The position numbers and the translations under genes were made by a program. Below the pieces are notes generated by a model that was given only the letters and a program-made list of their open reading frames with translations, searched no databases and was not told the origin of the DNA. DNA of 64,000 bases. Origin: Bordetella sp. (GTDB taxonomy: Bacteria > Pseudomonadota > Gammaproteobacteria > Burkholderiales > Burkholderiaceae_B). The stretch is taken from positions 124,001-188,000 of the forward strand of contig CP063810.1 in assembly GCA_022818765.1 (NCBI GenBank). Direction: 5' to 3'. Each line of letters begins with the position of its first letter. The stretch's first letter is position 1. This document shows, piece after piece, positions 1 through 9,184 of the stretch.

Positions 1-849
1 AAACTTAAATTAAATGATGGGGCTCTAGTTTTTGAACCGGAATCCTCAGAAGCGCTTGGTTTTGGATTCCGTTGTGGTTTTTTAGGTCTGCTACATATGG
101 AAATTGTCCAGGAACGTTTAGAGCGTGAATTTAATATAGATGTTATTATTACTTCTCCATCAGTTACTTATGAAATTGAAAAACAAAATGGAATTATTGA
201 AATAATTCACAACCCTTCTTACATGCCAAAACCTAATGAAATTTTAGATATTAGGGAACCCATAACTAAAATGATCATATTTCTTCCACAAAAATATATA
301 GGATCAGTTATGGAGTTATGTACTAAGAAACGAGGAATCCAGATTGACATGAATTATCATGGTAAGAATGTGAATATAACATATGAAATCCCTTTAGCAG
401 AAATTTTATTAAATTTTTTTGATCGTCTTAAATCTGTTTCTAAAGGATATGCTTCTATGGATTATAAATTTATAGAATACAGATCTGCAAACGTTATTAA
501 AGTTGATTTTCTTCTTAACGACAATAGAATAGATGCCTTGTCAATTATAATTCATCGATCTAATGCTCGTCAAAGAGCTATTTTCTTATTATCTCGTATT
601 TGTAAAATAATACCTCGACAAATGTATGATGTAAAAGTTCAAGCAATGATTGGAAATGAAGTAATTGCTAGGGAAAATATAAAATCATTGCGAAAAAATG
701 TTTTAGCTAAATGCTATGGTGGTGATATTACTAGAAAGAAAAAATTATTGGAGAAACAAAAAGCAGGAAAAAAACGAATGAAACAATTGGGTGGAGTTGA
801 AATTCCAAAAGAAGCATTTTCCGCAATTCTTCAAATTGAAGATCAATAA
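1..849 (+). CDS. lepA: Elongation factor 4 (LepA), C-terminal part
   Basis: The frame is open from the first base of the window, so the gene begins upstream and only its C-terminal part is present. LepA is a ribosome-bound GTPase that back-translocates stalled ribosomes. The G domain is missing here. What remains covers the domain III-V region, with the motif [20 protein letters not shown] just after the edge, followed by the LepA-specific C-terminal domain rich in Lys/Arg ([21 protein letters not shown]) and ending in [10 protein letters not shown]. The ATG at 97 is an internal methionine, not the start. It is followed 26 bp later by lepB, the usual pairing in Proteobacteria. Identification is secure. 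Confidence 0.95.
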   Translation, partial: KLKLNDGALVFEPESSEALGFGFRCGFLGLLHMEIVQERLEREFNIDVIITSPSVTYEIEKQNGIIEIIHNPSYMPKPNEILDIREPITKMIIFLPQKYIGSVMELCTKKRGIQIDMNYHGKNVNITYEIPLAEILLNFFDRLKSVSKGYASMDYKFIEYRSANVIKVDFLLNDNRIDALSIIIHRSNARQRAIFLLSRICKIIPRQMYDVKVQAMIGNEVIARENIKSLRKNVLAKCYGGDITRKKKLLEKQKAGKKRMKQLGGVEIPKEAFSAILQIEDQ

Positions 850-875
850 TTATAATAATTTAAGGAAATAAATTA

Positions 876-1693
876 ATGAGTTGGGACTTTAATTTTATTT
901 TATGTATTTGCACAATTCTCTTAGGCTTTACTTGGATTTTTCATCGATTAATAATCGTCAAACTTAATATATCTTTAAATGCAAATTTTTTAAGTAGAAT
1001 ATTAAATTCTCCATGGCTTGAATATTTAGCAAATACATTTCCAATTTTATTATCTGTATTTATCTTTCGTTCATTTATAATTGAACCATTTCGAATTCCT
1101 TCTGGTTCTATGTTACCTACTTTACAATCTGGTGATTTTATCCTTGTTAATAAATTTATTTATGGAATAAGAAATCCTATTAATGATAAACAAATTTTTC
1201 ATACAAAACAGATTAATAGAGGTGATGTAATAGTATTTCGTTACCCTGTTAACCCACATGTTAATTATGTAAAGCGAGTAATTGGTTTACCTGGAGAAGA
1301 AATAATTTATAAAACAAATAAACAATTATTTGTTAATAATATTTTAATTTCTAATGATTTCAAGGGAATGTACTATGAAAAAGATAGAGAATCATTCATT
1401 ACAAAATATCTGGAGAAATTAGAAAATATTAAGCATGAAATTTTATTAGATAAAAATAATGAATCTAAGATATATCCAATTTATCAATTCCCCAGCATAG
1501 AAAATTGTCATTACTCTCATGAAAGTTTATATTGCAAAATACCAAAGAATCATTATTTTACTATGGGAGATAATCGTGATAATAGTTCTGATAGTCGATA
1601 TTGGGGTTTGTTCCTGATGAAAATATAGTTGGAAAAGCTTTTTTTATATGGATGAATTTTAAAAATATTAATCGGATAGGTTTATTATATTGA
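876..1693 (+). CDS. lepB: Signal peptidase I (LepB), one-base frameshift near the C-terminus
   Basis: LepB is the inner-membrane serine protease that removes signal peptides from exported proteins. Two hydrophobic segments lie near residues 5-27 and 50-67. The catalytic Ser is in PSGSMLPT (about residue 78) and the catalytic Lys in NYVKRVIGLPGE (about residue 133). The box GDNRDNSSDSRYWG is near the end. As written, the frame stops at 1628. Adding one base in the TTT run at about 1605-1608 restores the family ending (WGFVPDENIVGKAFFIWMNF) up to a TGA at 1691-1693, touching rnc. The active-site part is intact, so either the sequence is missing a base or the protein lacks its last strand. Confidence 0.88.
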
Positions 1694-1695
1694 TC

Positions 1696-2382
1696 ATGTG
1701 TCTTAAAAATCTTGAATCTCGTCTTGATTATTTTTTTTATAATATTGATTTGCTAGAATTAGCATTAACACATCGCAGTTATGGATCTGATCATAATGAA
1801 AGATTGGAATTTCTTGGAGATTCAATATTAAATTTTGCAGTTACAACAATGCTGTTTGATCGATATAAAAATATGAACGAAGGTAATTTATCTATAATGC
1901 GAGCTAAATTAGTGAAACAATCATCATTAGAAATGATTGCTAAAAATTTAGATTTATCTACCTATCTAAGATTAGGACAAGGTGAAATAAAAAGTGGAGG
2001 AAATTATCGATCTTCAATTTTAGCTAATGCAGTAGAGGCAATATTTGGAGCAATTTTTAAAGATTCTGGATTTGGGAAATCTTGTGCAGTCATAAAAAAA
2101 CAATACGAATTTCTTATTGATAATTTTCATAATGCTAACTTTGAAAAAGATTCAAAGACACTTTTGCAAGAATTTTTGCAAAGCAAAAAAATTTCCATTC
2201 CAACCTATACCTTAGTTTTAGTTTATGGAAATAATCATGAACAAAATTTTGAAGTAGAATGTGCTATTCCCTCTCTAAATATAAAAGTGAAAGGAGTTGG
2301 TATAACACGGCGAACGGCGGAGCAATCTGCAGCTAAAGATATGTTAAACCTAGTTTCAATATCTAGGCCTACTATTACATAA
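1696..2382 (+). CDS. rnc: Ribonuclease III
   Basis: RNase III is a double-strand-specific endoribonuclease that processes rRNA precursors and structured mRNAs. The N-terminal catalytic domain carries the family signature ERLEFLGDSILN (about residues 35-46) with the metal-binding acidic residues. A second acidic cluster lies in NAVEAIFGAIF. The C-terminal third is a double-stranded RNA-binding domain (LLQEFLQSKK... to ...RRTAEQSAAKDML). The ATG at 1696 is preferred to an in-frame TTG at 1690, which would overlap the restored lepB stop. The order lepB-rnc-era-recO is the standard proteobacterial operon. About 228 residues, a normal length. Confidence 0.95.
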   Translation: MCLKNLESRLDYFFYNIDLLELALTHRSYGSDHNERLEFLGDSILNFAVTTMLFDRYKNMNEGNLSIMRAKLVKQSSLEMIAKNLDLSTYLRLGQGEIKSGGNYRSSILANAVEAIFGAIFKDSGFGKSCAVIKKQYEFLIDNFHNANFEKDSKTLLQEFLQSKKISIPTYTLVLVYGNNHEQNFEVECAIPSLNIKVKGVGITRRTAEQSAAKDMLNLVSISRPTIT

Positions 2383-2399
2383 TTAATCATAACAATTAA

Positions 2400-3257
2400 A
2401 TGAATATTGCCCCGCCGCTGATACGAGCTGGTTTTATTGCTATAGTAGGTAGGCCTAATGTAGGAAAATCTACTCTAAATAATGCTATTGTTGGTAAAAA
2501 AATATCAATTGTTTCAAAAAAAAATCAAACTACTAGAGACCGTATAAACAGCTTTTTAACAAGGAAAAATGAACAATTCATATTTGTTGATACTCCAGGA
2601 TTTCAAACTAAATATGATGGCGATATGAATCGTATCATGAATCAAACAGTTACTAAAGTTATTAACTATGCTGACGTAATATTACATGTTGTAGAAGCAG
2701 GAAAATGGTTAAAAAGCGATACTAATTTAGTACCATTATTAAAAAATAAGAAAAATACTTTACTTGTTATTAATAAAATTGATTTGTTAAAAAATCTTAA
2801 TGAATTGTTTCCTTTCGTTGAAAGGATAAAAATATTGTGTCCTTATGCAGGGATAATACCAATAAGTTCAATTAAGAATTATCAGTTGGAATATCTATTA
2901 AATGAGATTACTGAGATATTACCTAGAAAGGAGAAATTTCCATTTGAAAAAAATATACTTACAGACTGTTCTATACAATTTATGGCTTCTGAATTATTGA
3001 GAGAAAAGATTTTTCGACTTATTGGAGATGAATTACCATATAGTACAACTGTTTCTATTGATCAATGGAATGAAACAAAACATCATGTAAAAATTGTTGC
3101 ATGTGTAATGGTTGGACGAAAAACACATAAGCCTATCCTTTTAGGAAAAGGAGGTAATCATATGAAAAGAATCGCTACAGAAGCTCGTCATGATATTGTT
3201 AAGTTGATTAAAAAATCAGTCTTTTTAGAAATTTATATTAAAGTTAATAAAGGTTGA
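2400..3257 (+). CDS. era: GTPase Era
   Basis: Era is an essential GTPase that binds the 3' end of 16S rRNA during 30S assembly. The N-terminal G domain shows G1 GRPNVGKST (about residues 17-25), G3 DTPGF and G4 NKID. The C-terminal KH domain includes LLGKGGNHMKRIATEAR. The protein ends in IKVNKG, about ten residues sooner than most relatives. The stop TGA sits where the family usually has the Trp of an SGW motif and is followed at once by TAA. The truncation removes only the tail after the KH fold. Start ATG is 17 bp after rnc. Confidence 0.95.
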   Translation: MNIAPPLIRAGFIAIVGRPNVGKSTLNNAIVGKKISIVSKKNQTTRDRINSFLTRKNEQFIFVDTPGFQTKYDGDMNRIMNQTVTKVINYADVILHVVEAGKWLKSDTNLVPLLKNKKNTLLVINKIDLLKNLNELFPFVERIKILCPYAGIIPISSIKNYQLEYLLNEITEILPRKEKFPFEKNILTDCSIQFMASELLREKIFRLIGDELPYSTTVSIDQWNETKHHVKIVACVMVGRKTHKPILLGKGGNHMKRIATEARHDIVKLIKKSVFLEIYIKVNKG

Positions 3258-3280
3258 TAATTAAATAAAAAATTTAATTT

Positions 3281-3919
3281 ATGAATAGAAAATTAAACCA
3301 TAATTTACAAGCAAGTGATGCATATATACTCTATTCCAAGCCATGGCGTGAAACATCTATAATTGTTCAGATCTTTTCTCGAGATTATGGACGCATTTCA
3401 ATGATTGCAAAAGGAGCAAAACAACCATATTCACAATTAAGACCTATTTTATCTACTTTTCAACCTTTAATAATTTCATGGTCTGGAAAAAATGATATTA
3501 AAATCTTAACACGTGCAGAATTAAATGGGATTAGATTTCTTAGCGGATCTTCTTTAATGCCAGCTTGGTATATGAATGAGTTAATTATTAGAATGCTACC
3601 TTTTGAAGATTCTTGTCCAAAATTATTTGATGCTTATGATATTGCTTTGAGAAAACTATCTAGCAAAAACAATATGATAAATAAAAATATATTGCATTTT
3701 TTTGAATGGGTTCTACTTAGAGAAACTGGATATGGAACAGATTTATTAGAAGAACCAAATTTTTTCGATTCTTCTAAATTAAGATTAGAAGCTTTAAAAT
3801 CTATTAATAAACGACTGAAATTAAACTTGAATAATAGAGAATTAAAAACACCTAAACTTTTTAATGAATTAAAAATTTTGCAACAATCAATCTCTATTCG
3901 TTCCAAACAAACTCGCTAA
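3281..3919 (+). CDS. recO: DNA repair protein RecO, shortened
   Basis: RecO helps load RecA onto SSB-coated DNA in the RecFOR pathway. The N-terminal OB-fold region is recognisable (YILYSKPWRETSIIVQIFSRDYGRISMIAKGA, read in two blocks). The middle helical part is short (about 212 residues against roughly 230-260 in relatives), but the characteristic ending is retained (NRELKTPKLFNELKIL). The last 33 bases overlap the convergent BI-1 gene. The position after era is conserved. The shortened middle domain suggests genome reduction, and activity cannot be judged. Confidence 0.85.
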   Translation: MNRKLNHNLQASDAYILYSKPWRETSIIVQIFSRDYGRISMIAKGAKQPYSQLRPILSTFQPLIISWSGKNDIKILTRAELNGIRFLSGSSLMPAWYMNELIIRMLPFEDSCPKLFDAYDIALRKLSSKNNMINKNILHFFEWVLLRETGYGTDLLEEPNFFDSSKLRLEALKSINKRLKLNLNNRELKTPKLFNELKILQQSISIRSKQTR

Positions 3920-4600
3920 AATTATTAAAAGATTTGAAAAAACATTGTAAATATTTAAGTATATTGCTAATGTAGCTGAAATATAATTAGTTTCACCACC
4001 TTTTATTATTCTTTGTAAATCAACTAAAATAAATGCGGAAAATATAGACATTGAAATTACAGAAATAGTTAATACTAGAGCATTTATTTTCATGAAAATA
4101 TTAGCAAGAGCAACAATCAAAATGGCAACTAATCCTATTGATAACCATTTTTGAAAATTAGATAGATCTTTTTTGATTATGCTAGACAATGTTGCCATAA
4201 TGGAAAAAATAGCTGCAGTCCCAGAGAAGGCAATAAAAATTAATTGCTGTCCATTATTCATTCCCAATACAATCCCAATTAATCTGGAGAGCATTATTCC
4301 CATAAAAAATGTAAAACATAATAGAAAAATAATACCCAGACTATTAGTTTTATTTTTTTCTATTGCAAACATTAAAGCAAATGAGCCAAAAATAAAAAGA
4401 ATTGTTGTGATTCCTGGGTTTAACAACATTAATTTATTTATGCTAGATGATAAACCAAATAAAGTGCCAAATATTGAAGGAATTAATGAAATAGTTAATA
4501 AAAAATATGTATTTCTAAGAACTTTATTACTGGAAACCTCTTGAGAGATTGAAGAAAATATTTCATTTTGATTAAACTCGGAAGAACGATAATTTCTCAC
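3887..4600 (-). CDS. Bax inhibitor-1 family integral membrane protein (YccA/YbhL-like)
   Basis: A 237-residue protein with about seven hydrophobic helices from residue 30 onward, preceded by a hydrophilic N-terminus (NQNEIFSSISQEVSSNKVLRNTYFLLTISLIPS). The family-typical end LASLFGTNRD resembles the FG...RD terminus of bacterial BI-1 homologues. In E. coli, YccA modulates the FtsH membrane protease. A transport or stress role is not established here. It lies convergent to recO with a 33-base overlap of coding ends. A single-gene unit followed by holC on the same strand after a 114-base gap. Confidence 0.85.
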   Translation of the reverse strand: MRNYRSSEFNQNEIFSSISQEVSSNKVLRNTYFLLTISLIPSIFGTLFGLSSSINKLMLLNPGITTILFIFGSFALMFAIEKNKTNSLGIIFLLCFTFFMGIMLSRLIGIVLGMNNGQQLIFIAFSGTAAIFSIMATLSSIIKKDLSNFQKWLSIGLVAILIVALANIFMKINALVLTISVISMSIFSAFILVDLQRIIKGGETNYISATLAIYLNIYNVFSNLLIILASLFGTNRD

Positions 4601-4714
4601 AGATAGACCCTCACCCTCAATGTTTTTAGTAAATTTTGAATTAAATAAATCTGAATTCTATTTTATATTAAATTAATTAAATAAATCTACTTTTTTAAGA
4701 TTAATTTTCAACAA

Positions 4715-5167
4715 TTAGATATGATACTCATCATTCGACAATTTATAGGAATGGAGATTATTATTACCGGCTTTATATTCTTTCCATCTTTTTCTAGCAA
4801 AAAATCTATCATCTGGTTCTCTAGATACTATTTCTATTAAATGAATAAAATTAAAGTAATTTGGAGGACATATATCTGATATATTTAGAAGCCAGAACTT
4901 TTCTATTTCAAGTCCGATTATCTTAACAGATTCACTTGGACAAGTATTTGTTAAAATAATTGGAGTATCTTTGGCAAGTCCATCTGTTATAAATACATGT
5001 GGAATAAATGAAATATCGTCAAAAGACCATAACATACGGTTAAATAACCGCATGTTATGGTTATCACAAAAAATGATAAATTTGTACCCTATGGAATAAT
5101 ACTTCTTTATTACATGACAGGCTGCTATTAAACGATTTTCAACATCAAAAATAAAATCAATATGCAT
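4715..5167 (-). CDS. holC: DNA polymerase III chi subunit
   Basis: HolC is the clamp-loader accessory subunit that links DNA polymerase III to SSB. The 150-residue protein has the Rossmann-like start MHIDFIFDVENR and the conserved end EPDDRFFARKRWKEYKAGNNNLHSY (read in two parts), typical of the DDR..AR.R..Y...G signature. It starts three bases after the pepA stop on the same strand. The pepA-holC pairing is common in Proteobacteria and supports the call for this fast-evolving family. Confidence 0.9.
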   Translation of the reverse strand: MHIDFIFDVENRLIAACHVIKKYYSIGYKFIIFCDNHNMRLFNRMLWSFDDISFIPHVFITDGLAKDTPIILTNTCPSESVKIIGLEIEKFWLLNISDICPPNYFNFIHLIEIVSREPDDRFFARKRWKEYKAGNNNLHSYKLSNDEYHI

Positions 5168-5170
5168 GAT

Positions 5171-6688
5171 TTACAATTTTTTCCGACGTTGTTCTGCCTG
5201 ATTAAGAAGAAATTGTAGTAACATAGGTACAGGACGACCTGTAGATCCTTTATTTTTCCCTTTTGTCCAAGCTGTTCCAGCTATATCTAAATGTGCCCAT
5301 CGATATGATGATGTAAATCTAGATAAAAAGCAGGCCGCTGTTACGGAACCAGCACCTGATGAATTGCCAATATTCGCAATATCCGCGAAATTAGATTCAA
5401 GTTGAGTTTGATAATCGTCATCCATTGGCATTTGCCAAACAGGATCCATAATTTGTTTACCAGCTTTTATTAAATCATTTGAAAGATAGGAATCTTTTGA
5501 AAAAAGTCCTGAGTTAACATTTCCTAAAGCTACTACACAAGCACCTGTTAATGTAGCAATGTCAATCACAACTTCTGGACTAAAACGTTTAACATAGGTT
5601 AGAGCATCACACAAAAGTAAGCGACCTTCAGCATCTGTATTGAGAATTTCAATAGTTTGTCCAGACATGCTAGTCACTATATCTCCAGGTTTATTTGCTT
5701 TTCCACTTGGTAAATTTTCGCAAGTTGGAATAATTCCAATGATTTCTTGAGGTAATTTTAATTTTTTAAGAGCATGGAATGTGCCTAACACACTTGCAGC
5801 TCCACACATATCATATTTCATTTCATCCATATGATTAGAAGCTTTTATTGATATGCCTCCCGAATCAAAAGTAACCCCTTTTCCTACTAATATTGTAGGT
5901 CCAATATCAGATTTTTCTTGTTCTTGACTTTTATATCTTAGCACAATGAGAAAAGGAGCTTCATTAGAACCTCTCGCAACAGATAAAAAAGAATTCATGC
6001 CTAACGACTTGATTTTATCATGATCTATAATTTGAACCCTTATAAGATCTGATTCCTGTTCTAATTTAAGAGCTTCTTTACATAGATAAGAAGGAGTACA
6101 AATATTGCTTGGTAAATCTCCAAGAGTCCGAGATAATTCCATTCCAGATGCAATTGCATTTCCTTCTTGGAGACCTATATTTACTTCATGATCATCAATA
6201 GTATTGATTAATTGTGTTATTTTTTTAAGTTTAGGTTTAAGATTAAAATGTTCTTTACTAAATGTTAAACTATAAAAGTAAATTGATTTACCAATTGAAA
6301 TTGCAGATATGCGCGCATAATCACGAATGTTTCTATTGTGAGCATTCAATAGAAAAGTAGATACTCCTTCTGAAACTTTAATATTAACACAAGCTTGTGC
6401 AAATTCCTCCTCAGCATTTGCATGTATTTTCATTGAGTAATCAGATTTATTCCCTAACTTAACAAGAATAATTCTTTTAGCCATAATTCCAGGTATTTTA
6501 TAAAGGATCAAGGTTTTTTGTTCATTAGAAAGAAATTCTGTATTCAAAATATCTCGAATAAATCCATTACTTGCTTGATCAAGCAAATCTGCTATTTTTG
6601 TTAAAAATCCATCTGCATAAATTCCAATACCTAACGCTTCTGTTTTTATTTCATTGGGATGAATGCATATTTTTGTGTTAAGTTCCAT
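5171..6688 (-). CDS. pepA: Cytosol (leucyl) aminopeptidase PepA
   Basis: PepA is a hexameric two-metal aminopeptidase of family M17 that removes N-terminal residues from peptides in the cytoplasm. The diagnostic signature NTDAEGRLLLCDAL is present, preceded by the metal and substrate site VGKGVTFDSGGISIK and by MKYDMCGAASV. The length of 505 residues is normal for the family. It is divergent from lptF, with 43 bases between the starts, a conserved arrangement in Beta- and Gammaproteobacteria. It is followed by holC after 3 bases, so the two genes are probably co-transcribed. Confidence 0.97.
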   Translation of the reverse strand: MELNTKICIHPNEIKTEALGIGIYADGFLTKIADLLDQASNGFIRDILNTEFLSNEQKTLILYKIPGIMAKRIILVKLGNKSDYSMKIHANAEEEFAQACVNIKVSEGVSTFLLNAHNRNIRDYARISAISIGKSIYFYSLTFSKEHFNLKPKLKKITQLINTIDDHEVNIGLQEGNAIASGMELSRTLGDLPSNICTPSYLCKEALKLEQESDLIRVQIIDHDKIKSLGMNSFLSVARGSNEAPFLIVLRYKSQEQEKSDIGPTILVGKGVTFDSGGISIKASNHMDEMKYDMCGAASVLGTFHALKKLKLPQEIIGIIPTCENLPSGKANKPGDIVTSMSGQTIEILNTDAEGRLLLCDALTYVKRFSPEVVIDIATLTGACVVALGNVNSGLFSKDSYLSNDLIKAGKQIMDPVWQMPMDDDYQTQLESNFADIANIGNSSGAGSVTAACFLSRFTSSYRWAHLDIAGTAWTKGKNKGSTGRPVPMLLQFLLNQAEQRRKKL

Positions 6689-6731
6689 AAATATTTATCC
6701 TAATAATCGATGATTTGTATTTCACTTCTTT

Positions 6732-7862
6732 ATGTTAATATTTAAACGATCCATCATTGCTGAAATCATTAGTTATACAGGAATCACATTATTTACATTA
6801 ATTATTATTTGGTTAAGCATATTATTAATGCGTCTACTAGGGGAAGTTTCTAAAGGAAATATTGAAATAGAAATATTAGCTATTTTAGTTAATTTTTCTA
6901 TAATCACAGCTTTACCAATTATTTTAACTATTTCCCTATTTATTTCAATATTAGCTACTGTAACTCGCAATTGTATTGAATCTGAAATGATAATTTGGAT
7001 ATCTAATGGATTATCTCTCTTTAAATGGATTAATCCAATTTTAACAGTTTCTCTGCCAATTGCATTACTTGTTGCAGCATTAACTTTAATAATTTCCCCA
7101 TGGTCATATGATCAAATAAATAAATATCGAAACTATTATGGATCTCATTCTCAGTTTTCTAAATTACCTAAAGATGAATTTATTGAATTTGATTGTGGAA
7201 AAGGAGTACTGTTTATAGAAAATGCTATAAATGATAGCGATATGAGCAAAGAATATGAATCTCAGAATATTTTTGTAAAAATTTCTGATTATGAAGGTTT
7301 ATCCATTTTATCTGCAAAACATTTACAATATGATATAAACCAAAATAATGAGAGTTCTTCTTTTATTTTAAGTCAAGGACATCGATATGATATAAAACTA
7401 AAATCTAATGAAGCACGAATAATTCATTTTGATAAGTATATTTTTCCTTTATATCAAAAACTTCCAATAATTGTTAAAACCGATAAAAAGAATGAAGCTG
7501 TTGATAGATCTTTCAAAAATATATCAACAGCTTCATTAATTAAAAATTATACAAAACCAGCTCAAGCACAAATTATATGGAGAATCTCTATTCCATTAGC
7601 TACAATAAATCTAGCGATTTTAGCAATTCCATTGGGATCAATTCACTTCAGTAATAAAATTTCAGGACAGGTATGTAATTTTTTAATTGCAACCTTAATT
7701 AGTCTGATTTATATAAATTTGATTAATTTTTCTTGTATATGGATTAGTTCTGGAAAGATTAAATTTTATTATGGATTCTTAGTGCATATAGCATTATCTT
7801 TAGCATCTTTTTTATTGATATTGATTTCTTTATATAAAAAACAGTTATTAATTAAAGGTTAA
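6732..7862 (+). CDS. lptF: LPS export permease LptF
   Basis: LptF and LptG form the transmembrane part of the LptB2FG transporter that extracts lipopolysaccharide from the inner membrane. The 376-residue protein has the family plan: helices near residues 10-30, 50-75 and 95-118, a large periplasmic beta-jellyroll domain (about 130-270), then three helices in the last 100 residues. It begins MLIFKRSIIAEIISYTGITL. In relatives lptG follows directly. Here the next gene is selD on the opposite strand, and no lptG is seen in the window. Confidence 0.9.
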   Translation: MLIFKRSIIAEIISYTGITLFTLIIIWLSILLMRLLGEVSKGNIEIEILAILVNFSIITALPIILTISLFISILATVTRNCIESEMIIWISNGLSLFKWINPILTVSLPIALLVAALTLIISPWSYDQINKYRNYYGSHSQFSKLPKDEFIEFDCGKGVLFIENAINDSDMSKEYESQNIFVKISDYEGLSILSAKHLQYDINQNNESSSFILSQGHRYDIKLKSNEARIIHFDKYIFPLYQKLPIIVKTDKKNEAVDRSFKNISTASLIKNYTKPAQAQIIWRISIPLATINLAILAIPLGSIHFSNKISGQVCNFLIATLISLIYINLINFSCIWISSGKIKFYYGFLVHIALSLASFLLILISLYKKQLLIKG

Positions 7863-7901
7863 AGAGAATTAATTTTAAAAAACTAAATTCTTTAAAAATT
7901 T

Positions 7902-8945
7902 TTATATAAACTCTACAACATTTTCACCTGAGATCACTTCTCCAATAATGTTAGCGTCTGAAAAACCTTCATTATGTAATATTTTTAAAACTTCATTAGA
8001 TGAACCTTCTGTACAAACTATTAATAACCCACCAGAAGTCTGAGGATCAGTTAATAATGTTTTTTCAATTATACTAATAGGTTTATTCGAATGTACAAAA
8101 TTTTTATATGTATCCCAATTTTTTTTTGATGCGCCAGTAATGCATCCCATTTTTGCGAATTTTTGTGCATTTTTTAACACAGGAATACGAGAGAATTGAA
8201 TTCGAGCCATTAATTTGGAGCTTTGGATTATTTCTAACAAATGACCTAATAAACCAAATCCTGTTACATCTGTCATAGCTAAAACAGTTTTCATTTTACT
8301 TAAAATTATACCAGGATAATTCAACTGGGTTGTTGATTTTAACATATAATGGTAACTATCTTCATCGAGCAAATTTTTTTTAAGTGCATTGGATAATATG
8401 CCAACACCTAAACCTTTGCTTAAAATTAAGATAGACCCGTTTTTTGCTTTAGAATTTTTCTTGATATAGTTTGGATTAATTAATCCATTGACAGAAAGTC
8501 CATAAATTGGCTCTTTTGAATTAATACTATGCCCTCCTGCTATAGGAATATTTGCTTTATTACAAATAAATTCTCCACCTTGTAGAACAGAATTAATAAT
8601 GTTATTAGGCAATATTTCTATTGGCATTCCAACAATGGCTAAAGCCATAATAGGATTACCTCCCATAGCATAAATATCAGATATTGCATTAGTAGCAGAA
8701 ATCTGTCCAAAATCATAAGGATTATTAACTATTGGAGTGAAAAAATCAGTTGTAGAAATTAGGGCTTGCTTAGAATTTAAACTATAAATCGCTGCATCGT
8801 CTGATGTTTCATTACCAACTAACAAATTTGGATATTTTTTAGAATTCTGAGTAGAATTAGATAGCAATCTTGATAACATGTCTGAAGATAATTTACATCC
8901 ACAACCACCACTATCTGAAAGAGACATTAAACTAGGAATAAACAT
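7902..8945 (-). CDS. selD: Selenide, water dikinase (selenophosphate synthetase)
   Basis: SelD makes selenophosphate, the selenium donor for Sec-tRNA, from selenide and ATP. The N-terminal catalytic loop reads SGGCGCKLS, so the catalytic residue is Cys rather than Sec. DDAAIY, the ATP/metal region TTDFFTPIVNNPYDFG and the C-terminal DPQTSGGLL are all typical. The length of 347 residues is normal. It is the last gene of the selenium island and ends 39 bases from the convergent lptF. The tRNA-Sec gene lies 43 bases upstream, consistent with co-transcription. Confidence 0.96.
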   Translation of the reverse strand: MFIPSLMSLSDSGGCGCKLSSDMLSRLLSNSTQNSKKYPNLLVGNETSDDAAIYSLNSKQALISTTDFFTPIVNNPYDFGQISATNAISDIYAMGGNPIMALAIVGMPIEILPNNIINSVLQGGEFICNKANIPIAGGHSINSKEPIYGLSVNGLINPNYIKKNSKAKNGSILILSKGLGVGILSNALKKNLLDEDSYHYMLKSTTQLNYPGIILSKMKTVLAMTDVTGFGLLGHLLEIIQSSKLMARIQFSRIPVLKNAQKFAKMGCITGASKKNWDTYKNFVHSNKPISIIEKTLLTDPQTSGGLLIVCTEGSSNEVLKILHNEGFSDANIIGEVISGENVVEFI

Positions 8946-8988
8946 TTTTTCAAAATTTTAAATCATAAAAATGAAGAATAGTTATATT

Positions 8989-9087
8989 TGGCGGAGGATA
9001 GCAGGAGTCGAACCTACCTAGGAAAGCTTTAAAATTCCCTTGCTGAATTTGAAGTTCAGTCGTGCCACCGGGTACGATATATCCTCC
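8989..9087 (-). tRNA. selC: tRNA-Sec (anticodon UCA)
   Basis: The reverse complement folds as a selenocysteine tRNA. It has an 8-bp acceptor stem GGAGGATA/TATCCTCC, discriminator G and an encoded CCA. The anticodon arm is CTGAA-CTTCAAA-TTCAG with anticodon TCA, and there is a long variable arm and a T-arm with GTTCGAC. The 99-nt length including CCA and the 8-bp acceptor are the hallmarks of bacterial tRNA-Sec. It sits inside the selenium operon between selB and selD on the same strand. It decodes the UGA in fdoG. Confidence 0.97.
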
Positions 9088-9126
9088 TGGGATCTTTTAA
9101 ACTCAATTCATCAAACATTATAAGAT

Positions 9127-9184
9127 AAATTTTCAGAAATAAAATCTCAATATGAAAATATTGAGATTTTATTTCTGAAAATTT
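9127..9184. repeat. Perfect 27-bp inverted repeat at the selB/selC junction
   Basis: The arms 9127-9153 and 9158-9184 are exactly complementary and separated by the four bases GAAA. The right arm contains the selB stop codon (9169-9171) and its last codons. In the selB transcript this would form a very long, mostly A-U hairpin beginning inside the end of the gene. There is no strong U tract on the minus strand after it, so it is not a textbook terminator. It could be an mRNA 3'-end stabiliser or processing site, or a bidirectional terminator (a T-rich tract follows on the plus strand). Confidence 0.9.

Noticed and set aside
3246-3262. TGA of era at the place of a conserved Trp, as possible TGA-to-Trp recoding
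   Set aside because: TGA serves as selenocysteine in fdoG and as a normal stop in many genes here, and no Trp conserved elsewhere is replaced by TGA. A TAA follows at once. A short C-terminal truncation explains it.
4173-4544. Plus-strand frame opposite the BI-1 gene
   Set aside because: It is the antisense of a clear seven-helix membrane protein and has no recognisable domain.
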